Positions 33,700 to 43,571 are shown, counted from the stretch's first letter. The stretch is 64,000 bases of DNA from Clostridiales bacterium UBA3259 (GCA_002362625.1 DEUP01000033.1:43331-107330), one strand, 5' to 3'. Program-made: numbers and translations. The notes: generated by a model from the letters alone, not told the origin.

Positions 33700-34389
33700 A
33701 TGAGTGGAATCCTTTACGGTGTGGGCGTAGGCCCCGGCGACCCGGAGCTTCTGACCCTGAAAGCCTTGAGAATTCTGCGGGAAAGCGATGTGATCGCCAT
33801 TCCCGCGGAAACGAAAGAATCCTGTGCTGCCTACACAATCGCTCTGGGAGTTTGTCCGGAGCTGGAACGCAAGGAGCTGCTGACCGTGCCCATGCCCATG
33901 ACCAAGGATCCGATTGCGCTGGAACGCAGCCACGAATCCGCCGCGAAGGCCATTGCGAAGCAGCTGGATCAGGGACGCCAGGTGGCGTTTGTGACCCTGG
34001 GCGATCCCACTGTATACTCCACGTTTCTTTATGTCCACAGGAAAATCGCCGGGATGGGCTATGACACCGCCATTGTCAGCGGAATTCCCTCCTTCTGCGC
34101 CGTGGCTGCCAGGCTCAATCAGGGACTGGCAGAGGGGTCTCAGCCCCTGCATATTCTGCCCGGCACCTACCACAGCGGAGGCGGGGACGCCATCACAGCC
34201 CTTCGGGGCACCAAGGTGCTGATGAAAACAGGCAAAAACATGGCCCGTGTCCGCGGAAGCATCTTAGAAAGCGGACAGGAAGCGGTTCTGGTGGAAAACT
34301 GCGGTATGCCGGGAGAGAAAATCTACCAGGGCGCCGACAGCTTCCCGGATCACCCCAGCTACTATTCTTTGATCATTGTGAAGGAGTGA
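33700..34389 (+). CDS. cbiL: Cobalt-factor II / precorrin-2 C20-methyltransferase
   Basis: 229 residues. Tetrapyrrole methylase fold with the SAM-binding GVGVGPGDPELLTLKA at the N-terminus and TLGDPTVYSTF in the second motif. The early C20-methyltransferase is the best fit for this combination. The start is 2 bp after cbiD, with GAAAAGAGG upstream. Confidence 0.91.
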   Translation: MSGILYGVGVGPGDPELLTLKALRILRESDVIAIPAETKESCAAYTIALGVCPELERKELLTVPMPMTKDPIALERSHESAAKAIAKQLDQGRQVAFVTLGDPTVYSTFLYVHRKIAGMGYDTAIVSGIPSFCAVAARLNQGLAEGSQPLHILPGTYHSGGGDAITALRGTKVLMKTGKNMARVRGSILESGQEAVLVENCGMPGEKIYQGADSFPDHPSYYSLIIVKE

Positions 34390-34395
34390 AGCCCT

Positions 34396-35151
34396 ATGGT
34401 GCATTTTGTGGGAGCGGGAAGCGGCGCCGTGGATCTGATTACCGTCCGGGGCGCTCGTCTGCTGAAGGAGGCGGACGTGGTAATCTATGCCGGATCCCTG
34501 GTCAACCCGGAGGTCCTGCACTATGCGGGCGAGGGTTGTCAGGTTTACAACAGCGCGGAAATGACCCTTGAGCAGGTGCTGGAAGTCATCAAATCCGCCG
34601 AAGCCGAGGGAAAAACCACCGTCCGGCTTCATACCGGTGATTCCAGCATTTTCGGCGCGGTACGGGAGCAGTTTGACCAGCTAAACAAGCTGGGAATCGA
34701 CTACGATGTCTGTCCCGGTGTCAGCGCCTTCTGCGGGGCGGCCTCGACACTGCGGGCGGAGTACACCCTGCCGGAGGTGAGCCAGACCGTTATCATTACC
34801 CGGGCGGCGGGAAGAACGCCTGTGCCGGAGGGGCAGTCTGTCCGGGAATTATCCTCCCACCGGGCCACCATGGTGCTGTTTCTCAGCACCGGGCTGACGG
34901 AACCGCTGCAAAGGGAGCTGCTGGAAGGCGGCTATCCCGGCAGCACTCCCGTGGCCGTGGTCTATAAAGCCACCTGGCCGGAGGAAAGGGTTTTCCATTG
35001 TACCGTGGAGACACTGCACCGGACGGTGACAGAAAACCGGCTTTCCAAAACCGCGCTGATTATCGTGGGAGACTGTCTGGGAGACCGGTATGGGCGCAGC
35101 CGCCTGTATGCGCCGGACTTTTCTACGGAATTCCGGGAGGCAAGGGAATGA
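34396..35151 (+). CDS. cbiF: Cobalt-precorrin-4 C11-methyltransferase
   Basis: 251 residues of the tetrapyrrole methylase family. VHFVGAGSGAVDLITVRGA at the start, HTGDSSIFGA in the middle and the PGVSAFCGAA loop match CbiF/CobM. It methylates C11 of cobalt-precorrin-4. Its TGA overlaps the ATG of cbiG (ATGA). Confidence 0.93.
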   Translation: MVHFVGAGSGAVDLITVRGARLLKEADVVIYAGSLVNPEVLHYAGEGCQVYNSAEMTLEQVLEVIKSAEAEGKTTVRLHTGDSSIFGAVREQFDQLNKLGIDYDVCPGVSAFCGAASTLRAEYTLPEVSQTVIITRAAGRTPVPEGQSVRELSSHRATMVLFLSTGLTEPLQRELLEGGYPGSTPVAVVYKATWPEERVFHCTVETLHRTVTENRLSKTALIIVGDCLGDRYGRSRLYAPDFSTEFREARE

Positions 35152-36167
35152 AAGCCGCCCTGTTTGCCTACAGCCGTCAGGGAGTCAGAACCGCCCGCAG
35201 AATTTTGGCCCATTTCAAGGACGATGAGATCCGCCCCTTTACCATGGAACGGTTTGCCGAAGAAGGCTTTTCTTCCATTCAGCGGCCATCCCCGTCATTT
35301 TACGGTCCGCTGTTTTCCTGGGCGGACGCCATGGTTTTTGTAGGCTCCTGCGGCATTGCCGTCCGTGAGGTCGCGCCCCATGTGAAAAGCAAGCTGACAG
35401 ACCCCGCGGTCATTGTTGTGGACGAGCTGGCAAGGTTTGTGGTGCCCCTTCTCTCCGGCCACATCGGCGGTGGGAACGCGCTGGCTCTGGAATTAGCGGA
35501 TTTTCTGGGCGCGGCTCCGGTGATCACTACCGCCACGGACATCAACCGGAAATTCTCTGTGGACGCCTGGGCGGCCAGACAGGGGCTCACCATCACAGAT
35601 CTCCAAACCGTGAAGCACGTCTCCGCCCGGATTCTGGAAGCAGACGTGCCGATCTGCTCGGACTTTCCCATTGTCACCCCGCTGCCCAGGGGTACGGTGG
35701 AAGGGGCGTCCGGAGAAATTGGAATCTGCGTTTCCTGTGGGATGCGGGAGCCCTTTGACGAGACGCTGCTGCTGGTGCCGCCGGTATTGCATCTGGGTGT
35801 CGGCTGCCGAAGAGGGACATCCTGCCAGGCTATCGAGACGGCGGTATCCCAGGTCTGCCGGGAGCATGGCCTTCATCCAAAGGCCCTCAAGCAGGCTGCA
35901 TCCATTGACCTGAAGGCGGAGGAAACCGGGCTGCTGGAATTTTGTGAAAAGCGCGGCCTGCCTGTTTCCTTTTACTCCGCTCAGGACCTGCGGAAGGTTC
36001 CCGGGGAATTTACCGGGTCAGATCGTGTTCTGCGGATAACCGGGGTGGACAATGTGTGTGAACGGGCGGCCATGGTGGGCGCGGAGAAGCTGCTTGTAAA
36101 GAAAACCGCAATGGACGGTGTCACCGTTGCCATTGCCCAGGAGCATTGGGAGGTACGTTTTGAGTAA
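35148..36167 (+). CDS. cbiG: Cobalt-precorrin-5A hydrolase
   Basis: About 339 residues from the ATG at 35148, which overlaps the cbiF stop. The N-terminal domain (FVGSCGIAVREVAPHV, LLSGHIGGGNALA) and the C-terminal CbiG domain (LGVGCRRGTSC...KAAS-like segments to about 330) are both present. CbiG opens the delta-lactone and releases acetaldehyde, a step found only in the anaerobic route. A longer upstream frame overlaps cbiF and is rejected. Confidence 0.92.
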   Translation: MKAALFAYSRQGVRTARRILAHFKDDEIRPFTMERFAEEGFSSIQRPSPSFYGPLFSWADAMVFVGSCGIAVREVAPHVKSKLTDPAVIVVDELARFVVPLLSGHIGGGNALALELADFLGAAPVITTATDINRKFSVDAWAARQGLTITDLQTVKHVSARILEADVPICSDFPIVTPLPRGTVEGASGEIGICVSCGMREPFDETLLLVPPVLHLGVGCRRGTSCQAIETAVSQVCREHGLHPKALKQAASIDLKAEETGLLEFCEKRGLPVSFYSAQDLRKVPGEFTGSDRVLRITGVDNVCERAAMVGAEKLLVKKTAMDGVTVAIAQEHWEVRFE

Positions 36168-36891
36168 ATTAACGGTTGTGGGCATTGGCCCCGGGGATTA
36201 CGAGAATATGACGGTGGGAGCGGATCGGGCGCTTCAGGCCTGTGATGTGATCATCGGCTACCATGTGTATGTGGATCTGGTGAAGGAGCGGTATCCGGGC
36301 AAGGAATTTCTGACCACCCCCATGACCCGGGAAGTAGAGCGCTGTCAGATGGCGCTGGACCTGGCCCGGGAGGGGAAGCATGTGGCCATGGTCTGCTCCG
36401 GCGACAGCGGCATCTACGGTATGGCAGCGCTGATTTATGAGCTTCGGGGAGAAAGCCCTGACCCGGAAGTTAAGATCATTCCCGGCCTGACCGCGGCCTG
36501 CAGCGGCGCGGCGCTGCTGGGCGCTCCCCTGACCCACGATTTCGCGGTAATCAGCCTCAGTGACCGGCTGACCCCCTGGGAGAAAATTGAAAAGCGGCTG
36601 GAAAACGCCGCCGAAGCTGATCTGTCTATTGTGATCTACAATCCCGCCAGCCGCGGCCGGCCGGATCACCTCCGCCGTGCCTGTGACATTTTGCTGCGGC
36701 ATCTGCCCGGGGATCGGCTCTGCGGCATTGCCAGCCAGATTGGACGTGCCGGGGAAAGGGGACGGGTGCTGACACTGGAGGCGCTGAGCACAGCGGAAAC
36801 AGATATGTTCTGCACGGTGTTCATCGGCAACAGCATGACAAAATCCATCAGCGGGAAACTGGTGACGCCAAGAGGATACCGGGATGTATAA
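36160..36891 (+). CDS. cbiH: Cobalt-precorrin-3B C17-methyltransferase (ring contraction)
   Basis: I start this 243-residue protein at a TTG (36160), because GGGAGG lies 6 bp upstream and the protein then begins at the conserved SKLTVVGIGPGDYENMT; the in-frame ATG at 36118 lies inside cbiG. It overlaps the cbiG end by 8 bp. The tetrapyrrole methylase motifs (GIGPGD, CSGDSGIYGMA) and IVIYNPASRGRP near residue 160 fit CbiH/CobJ. It methylates C17 and contracts the ring. Confidence 0.9.
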   Translation: MSKLTVVGIGPGDYENMTVGADRALQACDVIIGYHVYVDLVKERYPGKEFLTTPMTREVERCQMALDLAREGKHVAMVCSGDSGIYGMAALIYELRGESPDPEVKIIPGLTAACSGAALLGAPLTHDFAVISLSDRLTPWEKIEKRLENAAEADLSIVIYNPASRGRPDHLRRACDILLRHLPGDRLCGIASQIGRAGERGRVLTLEALSTAETDMFCTVFIGNSMTKSISGKLVTPRGYRDV

Positions 36892-38860
36892 AATCTGTGT
36901 TTTTGCCGGAACCACCGAGGGACGGGAGCTGATCGAGTTTCTCAGCACCCAGAATCTTTCCGTCACCGCCTGCGTGGCGACGGAGTACGCAGAGGCGCTG
37001 CTCCCCAAGTCGGATAATCTGACGGTTTCCGCCAGGAGACTTCCGGTGGACCAAATCGTCCATCTCCTGCGGGAAAATACCTTCCATCTGGTGATCGACG
37101 CCACCCATCCCTATGCCCAGTCCATTACCCAAAGTATTGCCGACGCCTGCACGGAAACGGGAACGGAGTATCTGAGACTGCTCAGAAACGCGTCCCCAAT
37201 CCCGGATGACGCGATTTACGTGGAGAACGCCGCCGCTGGGGTGCGCTTCCTGAACACCGTGGAAGGGAAGGTTCTTCTGACCACCGGAAGCAAGGAATTG
37301 GCCGCCTTTTCCGGGATGGACGGGTTTTCGGAGAGAGTCTATGCCCGGGTGCTTCCCATGGAAAGCTCCCTGGAAAGCTGCCGCGTCGCGGGACTGAGGC
37401 CTGCCCACATCATTGCCATGCAGGGGCCGTTTTCCCAGGAACTGAATGAAGCCGTTCTCCGCTTTACCGGGGCCAAATGGATGGTCACAAAGGATGGCGG
37501 GGACGCTGGTGGATTCGCGGAAAAAGCCGCCGCCGCCCGGGAAGCCGGTGCAAAGCTGGTGGTCATTGGCCGCCCTGCCCAGCGGGAGGGCATGGGCTTT
37601 TCTCAGGTGGTGGAAATATTATGTAAACGATTTGGGTGCGTCTGGACGCCCCATGTCAGCATTGTGAGTTTAGGCCCCGGGAGCCGGGGCGCCATGACCG
37701 GGGAAGCGGAGGCGGCTATCCGCGGGGCCGATTGTCTGATCGGTGCCCGGCGGATGCTGGAGGCAGTGGCAGCGCCCGGTCAGGCCCAATACTGCGCCGT
37801 TGCTCCTGACGCCATTTCGGATTACATCCTTGCCCACCGGGAATACCGGCGGTTCGCCGTGGTCATGTCCGGCGACGCGGGCTTTTTCAGCGGTACAAAA
37901 AAGCTGCTCCCTCTGCTGGATGGATGCGAAACAGAGGTGATCCCTGGACTAAGCTCCCTGGTAACCCTGTGTGCCAGATTGCAAACCTCCTACGAGGACG
38001 TGTATGTGACCAGCCTCCACGGGAGGGATCACAGTATTGTCCCAGATGTCCGTTCTCACCGGCGGGTGTTTGCTCTGGTCGGCGGTGAAAACGGAATCAG
38101 GCAGCTGTGCGCGGCGCTGACTCAGGCAGGTCTGGGCCAGGTGACTGTTCACGTTGGCCAGCGGCTGAGCTATCCGGAGGAGCAAATTGTCAGCGGCACC
38201 GCGGCGGAGCTGGCGGAGGGGAGCTACGATTCCCTGAGCGCCGCGCTGATTGAAAACAAGGCCCCTGACGCCGTGGTGACCCACGGCCTGCCGGACGCGG
38301 CCTTCCTCCGGGCGGAAGCAGTTCCCATGACAAAAAGTGAGGTACGCGCCGTTGCCCTTTCCAAGCTGAGGCTGACGGAAAACGCCGTCTGCTGGGATGT
38401 GGGCGCGGGAACCGGGTCTGTGGCCATTGAGATGGCCCTTCAGGCAAAGGGAGGATGGGTATACGCCATCGAGCGGAAGGATGCCGCCCTGAAGCTGCTG
38501 GAAGAAAACAAGCGGGCACTTTTCGCGGAAAACCTGACCGTGGTTTCCGGCTCTGCCCCGGAGGACTGCGGGACGCTTCCCGCTCCCTCCCATGTGTTTA
38601 TCGGCGGAAGCGGCGGAAGGATGCGCCAAATTCTGGAGCTGGTTCTGAAAAAGAATCCCCATGCCCGTATCGTGGCCACTGCCATCTCTCTGGAGTCCAT
38701 TGGGGAGCTGACGGACTGCATGAAGGTGTTTCCCTTTACCGAGACGGAGGTGGTCAGTATGAGCGTTGCCAGAGATCGGAAGGCAGGCGCGTTTCATCTG
38801 ATGACGGGACAGAACCCTATTTATATTTTCACCATGCAGTGCGGAGGTGACCCGGCGTGA
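36884..38860 (+). CDS. Triple fusion CbiJ-CbiE-CbiT
   Basis: 658 residues holding three enzymes. CbiJ/CobK (about 1-250; VFAGTTEGREL, DATHPYAQS) reduces cobalt-precorrin-6A. CbiE (about 255-460; SLGPGS at 262, SGDAGFFSG at 329) is a tetrapyrrole methylase that acts on C5. CbiT (about 462-658; THGLPDAAFLR, SAM motif DVGAGTGSVAIE at 505-516, GGSGG) methylates C15 and decarboxylates C12. These are consecutive or near-consecutive steps, so fusion may help channel unstable intermediates. CbiE-CbiT fusions (CobL) are common; adding CbiJ is rarer. Its start overlaps cbiH by 8 bp. Confidence 0.93.
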   Translation: MYKICVFAGTTEGRELIEFLSTQNLSVTACVATEYAEALLPKSDNLTVSARRLPVDQIVHLLRENTFHLVIDATHPYAQSITQSIADACTETGTEYLRLLRNASPIPDDAIYVENAAAGVRFLNTVEGKVLLTTGSKELAAFSGMDGFSERVYARVLPMESSLESCRVAGLRPAHIIAMQGPFSQELNEAVLRFTGAKWMVTKDGGDAGGFAEKAAAAREAGAKLVVIGRPAQREGMGFSQVVEILCKRFGCVWTPHVSIVSLGPGSRGAMTGEAEAAIRGADCLIGARRMLEAVAAPGQAQYCAVAPDAISDYILAHREYRRFAVVMSGDAGFFSGTKKLLPLLDGCETEVIPGLSSLVTLCARLQTSYEDVYVTSLHGRDHSIVPDVRSHRRVFALVGGENGIRQLCAALTQAGLGQVTVHVGQRLSYPEEQIVSGTAAELAEGSYDSLSAALIENKAPDAVVTHGLPDAAFLRAEAVPMTKSEVRAVALSKLRLTENAVCWDVGAGTGSVAIEMALQAKGGWVYAIERKDAALKLLEENKRALFAENLTVVSGSAPEDCGTLPAPSHVFIGGSGGRMRQILELVLKKNPHARIVATAISLESIGELTDCMKVFPFTETEVVSMSVARDRKAGAFHLMTGQNPIYIFTMQCGGDPA

Positions 38861-39819
38861 AATGGTCTTTATATGCCCTTTTGATTGGTTTCTCCATGGA
38901 TCTGCTGATGGGGGATCCCCATAGCCTCCCCCATCCGGTAGTGGGAATGGGGAAGCTGATTGACCTTTTGGAAAAGAGTCTTCGGCGGATATTCCCCAAA
39001 ACCCCAAATGGGGAAATTGGGGCCGGCGCGGTGCTTTGGGTATTGGTCGCGGTTATCTGTACGGCCATTCCCGCCGGAATTCTGTACCTTTGCCATCAGG
39101 TCAGCCCCTGGCTTCGGCTCACGGTGGAGAGCATTCTGTGCTGGCAGGTTCTGGCTGCCAAATCCCTGAAGGACGAAGCCATGAAGGTCTATACCGCTCT
39201 GGAAACCGGGGATTTGGAAAAAGCGCGGTATGCCGTATCCATGATCGTAGGCCGGGACACCGCCCGGCTGGATGATGCCGGAGTGACCCGGGCCGCGGTG
39301 GAGACCGTGGCGGAAAACACCTCCGACGGGGTGGTTGCCCCTATGCTCTTTCTGGCTCTGGGAGGCGCTCCCCTGGGCTTTTTCTACAAGGCCGTCAATA
39401 CCATGGACTCCATGCTGGGCTATGTGGAGATGCCCTATAAGAACATCGGGCGCATACCGGCGAAAATGGACGATGCCGCCAATTTTCTCCCCTCCCGGCT
39501 GTCGGCCCTGCTGATGATCGCGGCGGGTTTCCTGCTGGGCTGCGACGCCAAAAACGGATGGCGGATTTTCCGGCGGGATCGGTATTGCCACGCAAGCCCC
39601 AACTCCGCCCAGACAGAGTCGGTTTGTGCCGGACTTCTGGGGGTGCGGCTGGCGGGAGATGCCTGGTATCACGGTGTGCTGCATAAGAAAAAGTATATCG
39701 GCGACGCGGACAGGGAAATCGTTCATGGAGATATCCCTCTCGCCTGCCGGCTGCTGTATGTGACCGCGTTTCTGGCCCTGATTTTATGTGCGGCAGTGAA
39801 GCTGCTCATCATCCGCTAA
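38857..39819 (+). CDS. cbiB: Adenosylcobinamide-phosphate synthase (CbiB)
   Basis: 320 residues with a GTG start that overlaps the preceding stop (GTGA). It is a membrane protein with four to five hydrophobic segments. The family motifs DLLMGDPHSLPHPVVGMG, GRDTARLDDAGVTRAAVET, AENTSDGVVAP and MDSMLGY are present. It attaches aminopropanol (phosphate) to adenosylcobyric acid, and the CobD-type decarboxylase encoded next supplies the linker. Confidence 0.94.
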   Translation: MKWSLYALLIGFSMDLLMGDPHSLPHPVVGMGKLIDLLEKSLRRIFPKTPNGEIGAGAVLWVLVAVICTAIPAGILYLCHQVSPWLRLTVESILCWQVLAAKSLKDEAMKVYTALETGDLEKARYAVSMIVGRDTARLDDAGVTRAAVETVAENTSDGVVAPMLFLALGGAPLGFFYKAVNTMDSMLGYVEMPYKNIGRIPAKMDDAANFLPSRLSALLMIAAGFLLGCDAKNGWRIFRRDRYCHASPNSAQTESVCAGLLGVRLAGDAWYHGVLHKKKYIGDADREIVHGDIPLACRLLYVTAFLALILCAAVKLLIIR

Positions 39820-39829
39820 GGAGACTGTT

Positions 39830-40870
39830 ATGCTGTATCTGACCATTAATCCCCACGGAGGAGACGTTTATGACGGGGAAATTCAGCTGGATTTCTCCGC
39901 CAACACCAACCCTTACGGCACGCCCCAGGGTGTTCTGGACGCCATGTCCGCGGTTATGACCCGGGTACACCAGTATCCCGATCCCTATTGCCGGGAGCTG
40001 ACGAACGCCATCTCGGAATTTGAATCCGTGCCCAGAGACTGGATCCTCTGCGGCAGCGGCGCGGCGGAGCTGATTTATTCTTACTGTGAAGCCCTGAGGC
40101 CCCGGCGGGCTATGGAGCTGGCGCCCACGTTTTCGGAATATTCCCTGGCATTGGAGCGGGTGGGCTGCCAGGTGGAGCGGTACACCCTGGAAAAGGAGAG
40201 TCGGTTTGCCCTGACGGAGGCGTTTCTCCCGGCGTTGGCGCACAGCCGTCCCAACGCAGTGTTCCTCTGCAATCCCAATAACCCCACCGGTCAGGTAATC
40301 GCCATGCCGCTGCTGGAAAAAATTCTGGATGTGTGTGAAAAACAGGATACCTATCTGTTTATGGACGAGTGCTTTCTGGATCTGTCCGACGATGGGGTGA
40401 GCCTGAAATCCCATCTGGGGACGCATCCGAATCTGTTCATTCTGAAAGCGTTTACCAAAAGCTATGGCATGGCAGGGGTGCGGCTGGGCTATTGCCTGTG
40501 CGCCAAGGCCGGGCTGCTGAAAAAAATGTCCCATACCGTCCAGCCCTGGAATGTATCCACCCTGGCCCAGGCGGCAGGCGTAGCCGCGCTGGGTGAGCGG
40601 GAATTTCTTCAGAAAACCCGGGCGCTCATTCCGAAAGAGCGCCAATGGCTGCAAAGCCAGCTGGAAGCGCTGGGCTTCTGGGTGTGCCCCTCCAGGGCGA
40701 ATTACCTGCTGTTTCAGGGGAGACCGGATTTGCGGGAACAGCTGCGGGAGCGGGGCATCGCCATTCGCGGCTGCGGCAACTACCATGGTCTGGGGGCCGG
40801 CTGGTACCGCGTCGCGGTATGGCTTCATGAGGACAATGAACGCCTGATCCGGGCGATGAAAGAGGTGTGA
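39830..40870 (+). CDS. cobD: Threonine-phosphate decarboxylase (CobD-type, PLP)
   Basis: 346 residues of the histidinol-phosphate aminotransferase-like fold. NPNNPTG (149-155), the Asp/Tyr region FMDECFLDL, and the PLP lysine in [10 protein letters not shown] (Lys210), followed by GVRLGY, are visible. The family name could be HisC, but an N-terminal INPHGGDVY and the position between cbiB and cbiP make it L-threonine O-3-phosphate decarboxylase, which makes the aminopropanol phosphate linker of B12. Confidence 0.9.
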   Translation: MLYLTINPHGGDVYDGEIQLDFSANTNPYGTPQGVLDAMSAVMTRVHQYPDPYCRELTNAISEFESVPRDWILCGSGAAELIYSYCEALRPRRAMELAPTFSEYSLALERVGCQVERYTLEKESRFALTEAFLPALAHSRPNAVFLCNPNNPTGQVIAMPLLEKILDVCEKQDTYLFMDECFLDLSDDGVSLKSHLGTHPNLFILKAFTKSYGMAGVRLGYCLCAKAGLLKKMSHTVQPWNVSTLAQAAGVAALGEREFLQKTRALIPKERQWLQSQLEALGFWVCPSRANYLLFQGRPDLREQLRERGIAIRGCGNYHGLGAGWYRVAVWLHEDNERLIRAMKEV

Positions 40871-40872
40871 CC

Positions 40873-42336
40873 ATGGCAAAAAACATCATGATTCAGGGCA
40901 CCATGTCCAATGTGGGAAAGAGCCTGCTGTGCGCGGGGCTGTGCCGCATTCTCAAGCAGGACGGCTATCGGGTGGCGCCCTTCAAAAGTCAGAACATGGC
41001 CCTGAACTCCTTCATCACCAGGGACGGCGGCGAGATGGGCCGTGCTCAGGTGGTGCAGGCGGAGGCCGCCGGGATTGCGCCGGATGTGCGGATGAATCCC
41101 ATTTTGCTCAAGCCCACCACCGATGTGGGCAGTCAGGTGATCGTTGCCGGCCAGGCCCGGGGCAATATGCGGGCCATGGAGTATTACCGAAGGAAGCGGG
41201 AATACATCCCTGCCATTCTGGATGCCTACAACAGTCTGGCCCGGGAATATGACATCATCGTCATTGAAGGCGCGGGAAGTCCGGCGGAGATCAATCTGAA
41301 GCAGGAAGACATTGTAAACATGGGGTTTGCGGAGCTGGTGGACGCGCCTGTGCTGCTGGTGGGCGACATTGACCGGGGCGGCGTCTTTGCCCAGCTCTAC
41401 GGGACTGTAGCCCTGCTGGAAGAAGGGGAGCGTGCCCGGATCAAGGGAATCGTTGTCAACAAATTCCGGGGAGACCGCTCCATTCTGGAGCCGGGAATTC
41501 AGATTCTGGAACGGCTCTGCGGCGTTCCTGTGGCGGGCGTTATTCCCTACACCCATGTGGACATTGACGATGAGGACAGCCTTACCGAGCGCTTTACCAG
41601 AACGACGGAACGAAAGCGCATTGACATTGCCGTAATCCGGCTGCCCAGAATCTCCAATTTCACGGATTTTGCACCCTTTGAACGGTACGAGAGTGTATCT
41701 CTGCGCTATGTGGACAGGGTTTCGGATTTGGGCAGCCCGGACATGATCCTGCTTCCCGGCACCAAAAGCACCATTGCCGACCTGAAATGGCTGCGCCAGT
41801 CGGGACTGGAGGCGGCAATTCTGAAGGCGGCATGGTTAGGAACCCTGGTATTCGGCATTTGCGGCGGATACCAGATGCTGGGACGCAGCGTCCGCGACCC
41901 GGATCAGGTGGAGGCCGCCGGGGTTACGGAGCTTTCGGGCCTAGGGATTCTGGACATGGACACGGTTTTTCTTGGCGAAAAGGTGCAGACCCAAACCGCG
42001 GGAGTCTTCCACGGTGTCGGCGGGATGCTCTCCGGCTTAAACGGTATGTCCTATACCGGCTATGAGATCCACATGGGCCGCAGTCAGGAGAAGCTGCCCC
42101 CCTTGCAGGGAAAGGGAAATGTCTACGGCACCTACATCCATGGCATTTTCGACGCGCCTGGGGTCAGTGATGAAATGCTCCGTGTCCTTTGCGCCCAAAA
42201 AGGCCTGGATTTTGCCGCACTGGGCACCTTTGACCCGCGGGAATATAAGGAACGTCAGTATGACCTGCTGGCAGATGCCGTCCGGGGCGGGCTGGACATG
42301 GAGCTTGTCTACCGCGTCATCAACCGGGAAGCCTGA
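40873..42336 (+). CDS. cbiP: Cobyric acid synthase
   Basis: 487 residues from the ATG at 40873, with AGAGGTG upstream; a GTG at 40867 is in frame but too close to that site. The N-terminal ATP domain has [17 protein letters not shown], and the C-terminal amidotransferase has its Cys in [12 protein letters not shown]. It amidates the b, d, e and g carboxyls of adenosylcobyrinic acid diamide. It is the last gene of the operon and is followed by a strong hairpin. Confidence 0.94.
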   Translation: MAKNIMIQGTMSNVGKSLLCAGLCRILKQDGYRVAPFKSQNMALNSFITRDGGEMGRAQVVQAEAAGIAPDVRMNPILLKPTTDVGSQVIVAGQARGNMRAMEYYRRKREYIPAILDAYNSLAREYDIIVIEGAGSPAEINLKQEDIVNMGFAELVDAPVLLVGDIDRGGVFAQLYGTVALLEEGERARIKGIVVNKFRGDRSILEPGIQILERLCGVPVAGVIPYTHVDIDDEDSLTERFTRTTERKRIDIAVIRLPRISNFTDFAPFERYESVSLRYVDRVSDLGSPDMILLPGTKSTIADLKWLRQSGLEAAILKAAWLGTLVFGICGGYQMLGRSVRDPDQVEAAGVTELSGLGILDMDTVFLGEKVQTQTAGVFHGVGGMLSGLNGMSYTGYEIHMGRSQEKLPPLQGKGNVYGTYIHGIFDAPGVSDEMLRVLCAQKGLDFAALGTFDPREYKERQYDLLADAVRGGLDMELVYRVINREA

Positions 42337-42361
42337 ATCGGGAGTGTAGGCATCATAAAAC

Positions 42362-42393
42362 AAGAACCCGGCTGCTTTCGCAGCCGGGTTCTT
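42362..42393. terminator. Terminator of the cbi operon
   Basis: A perfect 14-bp stem (AAGAACCCGGCTGC with its complement) and a 4-nt loop between convergent genes. The A-rich and T-rich ends make it work in both directions. Confidence 0.85.
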
Positions 42394-42402
42394 GGACTAC
42401 TA

Positions 42403-42867
42403 TTACTCGTCATCCTCCAGGGAGAACTCCAGGACTTCCCCGCAGTTGGGGCAGACGATGCTTCCCTTTTCCAGGGTCTCTTCGTCAAAGTTGATGACCT
42501 CGCCGCAGGCGCACTCCACCTCGTAGATGGTGGAATCGGCATCCCCAAAGTCGAAGCCTTCCTCCGGATCTTCCTCATCGTCCTCGTCGTCCTCAGAGAA
42601 ATCCCAGTCGTCGTCATCATCCTCGTCTTCGTCCCAGTCGTCATCCTCGTCCATGATATAATCCTCAATGGCGTCCAGGTCTTCCTCGATCTCGTCCAGC
42701 TCATCGGAAATGGCAATGGTGGTCTCCTCAATGTCGGTGACACGCTTTGTCACATCTCCCAGCAGATCCACAATGGCGGCAATCATCTTGCCCTCGTCGG
42801 ACTCGGTGTTCAGCTTCAGGCCGTCCATCAGACCCTTGAGATACGCGGACTTTTCAGAAATCGTCAT
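42403..42867 (-). CDS. Very acidic protein with C-terminal zinc ribbon
   Basis: 154 residues. An N-terminal helical part (1-60; SAYLKGLMDGLKLN...IVDLLGDV) leads to a coiled, Asp/Glu-run region (about 60-105) and then a likely zinc-binding module with CACG and CPNC motifs (about 118-145). The charge and layout are those of a family seen in clostridial genomes, often beside efp or pepP, whose function I do not know. The low-complexity run is extreme, with ten or more acidic residues in a row. Confidence 0.75.
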   Translation of the reverse strand: MTISEKSAYLKGLMDGLKLNTESDEGKMIAAIVDLLGDVTKRVTDIEETTIAISDELDEIEEDLDAIEDYIMDEDDDWDEDEDDDDDWDFSEDDEDDEEDPEEGFDFGDADSTIYEVECACGEVINFDEETLEKGSIVCPNCGEVLEFSLEDDE

Positions 42868-42897
42868 GCTAGCGCCTCCTTTTCAGGCTCAGGCGAA

Positions 42898-43461
42898 TCA
42901 GGCCTTGGAGCGGCCCAGGTATTCGCCGGTACGGGTGTCGATCTGAATCTTGTCGCCCTCGTTGATGAACAGGGGCACCTTCACCTCAGCGCCGGTTTCC
43001 ACGGTAGCGGGCTTGGTGACGTTGGTAGCGGTGTTGCCGGCAAAGCCAGGCTCGGTCTTGGTGACCACCAGATCCACAAAGTTGGGCACTTCCACGCCGA
43101 AGACCTTACCCTTGTAGCTCATAACGGTGCAGATGTCGTTCTCCTTGACGAACTTGAAGGAATCGTCCAGGTTGGCGCTGTCGATGGGCTCCAGCTCGTA
43201 GGTTTCCTGATCCATGAAGTAGTACAGAGAACCGTCGTTGTAGCTGTACTCCATCTTCTTTCTCTCAATATAAGCGGTGGGGAACTTGGCAGAAGGGTTC
43301 AAGCTGGTTTCGGTTACGCCGCCGGTGATCACGTTGCGCATCTTCACACGGACGAAGGCAGCGCCCTTGCCGGGCTTCACATGCTGGAACTCGATGACCT
43401 GCATGACCTTGCCGTCCATCTCGAAGGTAATGCCGTTTCTAATATCGCCTGCAGAAATCAT
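42898..43461 (-). CDS. efp: Translation elongation factor P
   Basis: 187 residues of the three-domain EF-P fold: SAGDIRNG at the start, the tip loop [14 protein letters not shown] with the conserved Lys32, then the OB domains ending [16 protein letters not shown] rescues ribosomes stalled on proline runs. No EpmA/B or hydroxylase genes are nearby; Firmicutes often modify this lysine differently or not at all. Gene order pepP-efp is conserved in Firmicutes. Confidence 0.95.
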   Translation of the reverse strand: MISAGDIRNGITFEMDGKVMQVIEFQHVKPGKGAAFVRVKMRNVITGGVTETSLNPSAKFPTAYIERKKMEYSYNDGSLYYFMDQETYELEPIDSANLDDSFKFVKENDICTVMSYKGKVFGVEVPNFVDLVVTKTEPGFAGNTATNVTKPATVETGAEVKVPLFINEGDKIQIDTRTGEYLGRSKA

Positions 43462-43571
43462 TTCTTTATCCTCCTAAGGTACCTCCCGTTCCGGGAGACA
43501 TTTTTTGCAAACTTCATCTCATATATTTTAACGCATGCCAAGGAAATATGCAATAGGAAACTGGAAAAATT

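Noticed and set aside
39830..40870. Calling the PLP enzyme a histidinol-phosphate aminotransferase (hisC)
   Set aside because: The fold allows it, but the gene is inside the cbi operon between cbiB and cbiP, where threonine-phosphate decarboxylase belongs. No his gene is near.
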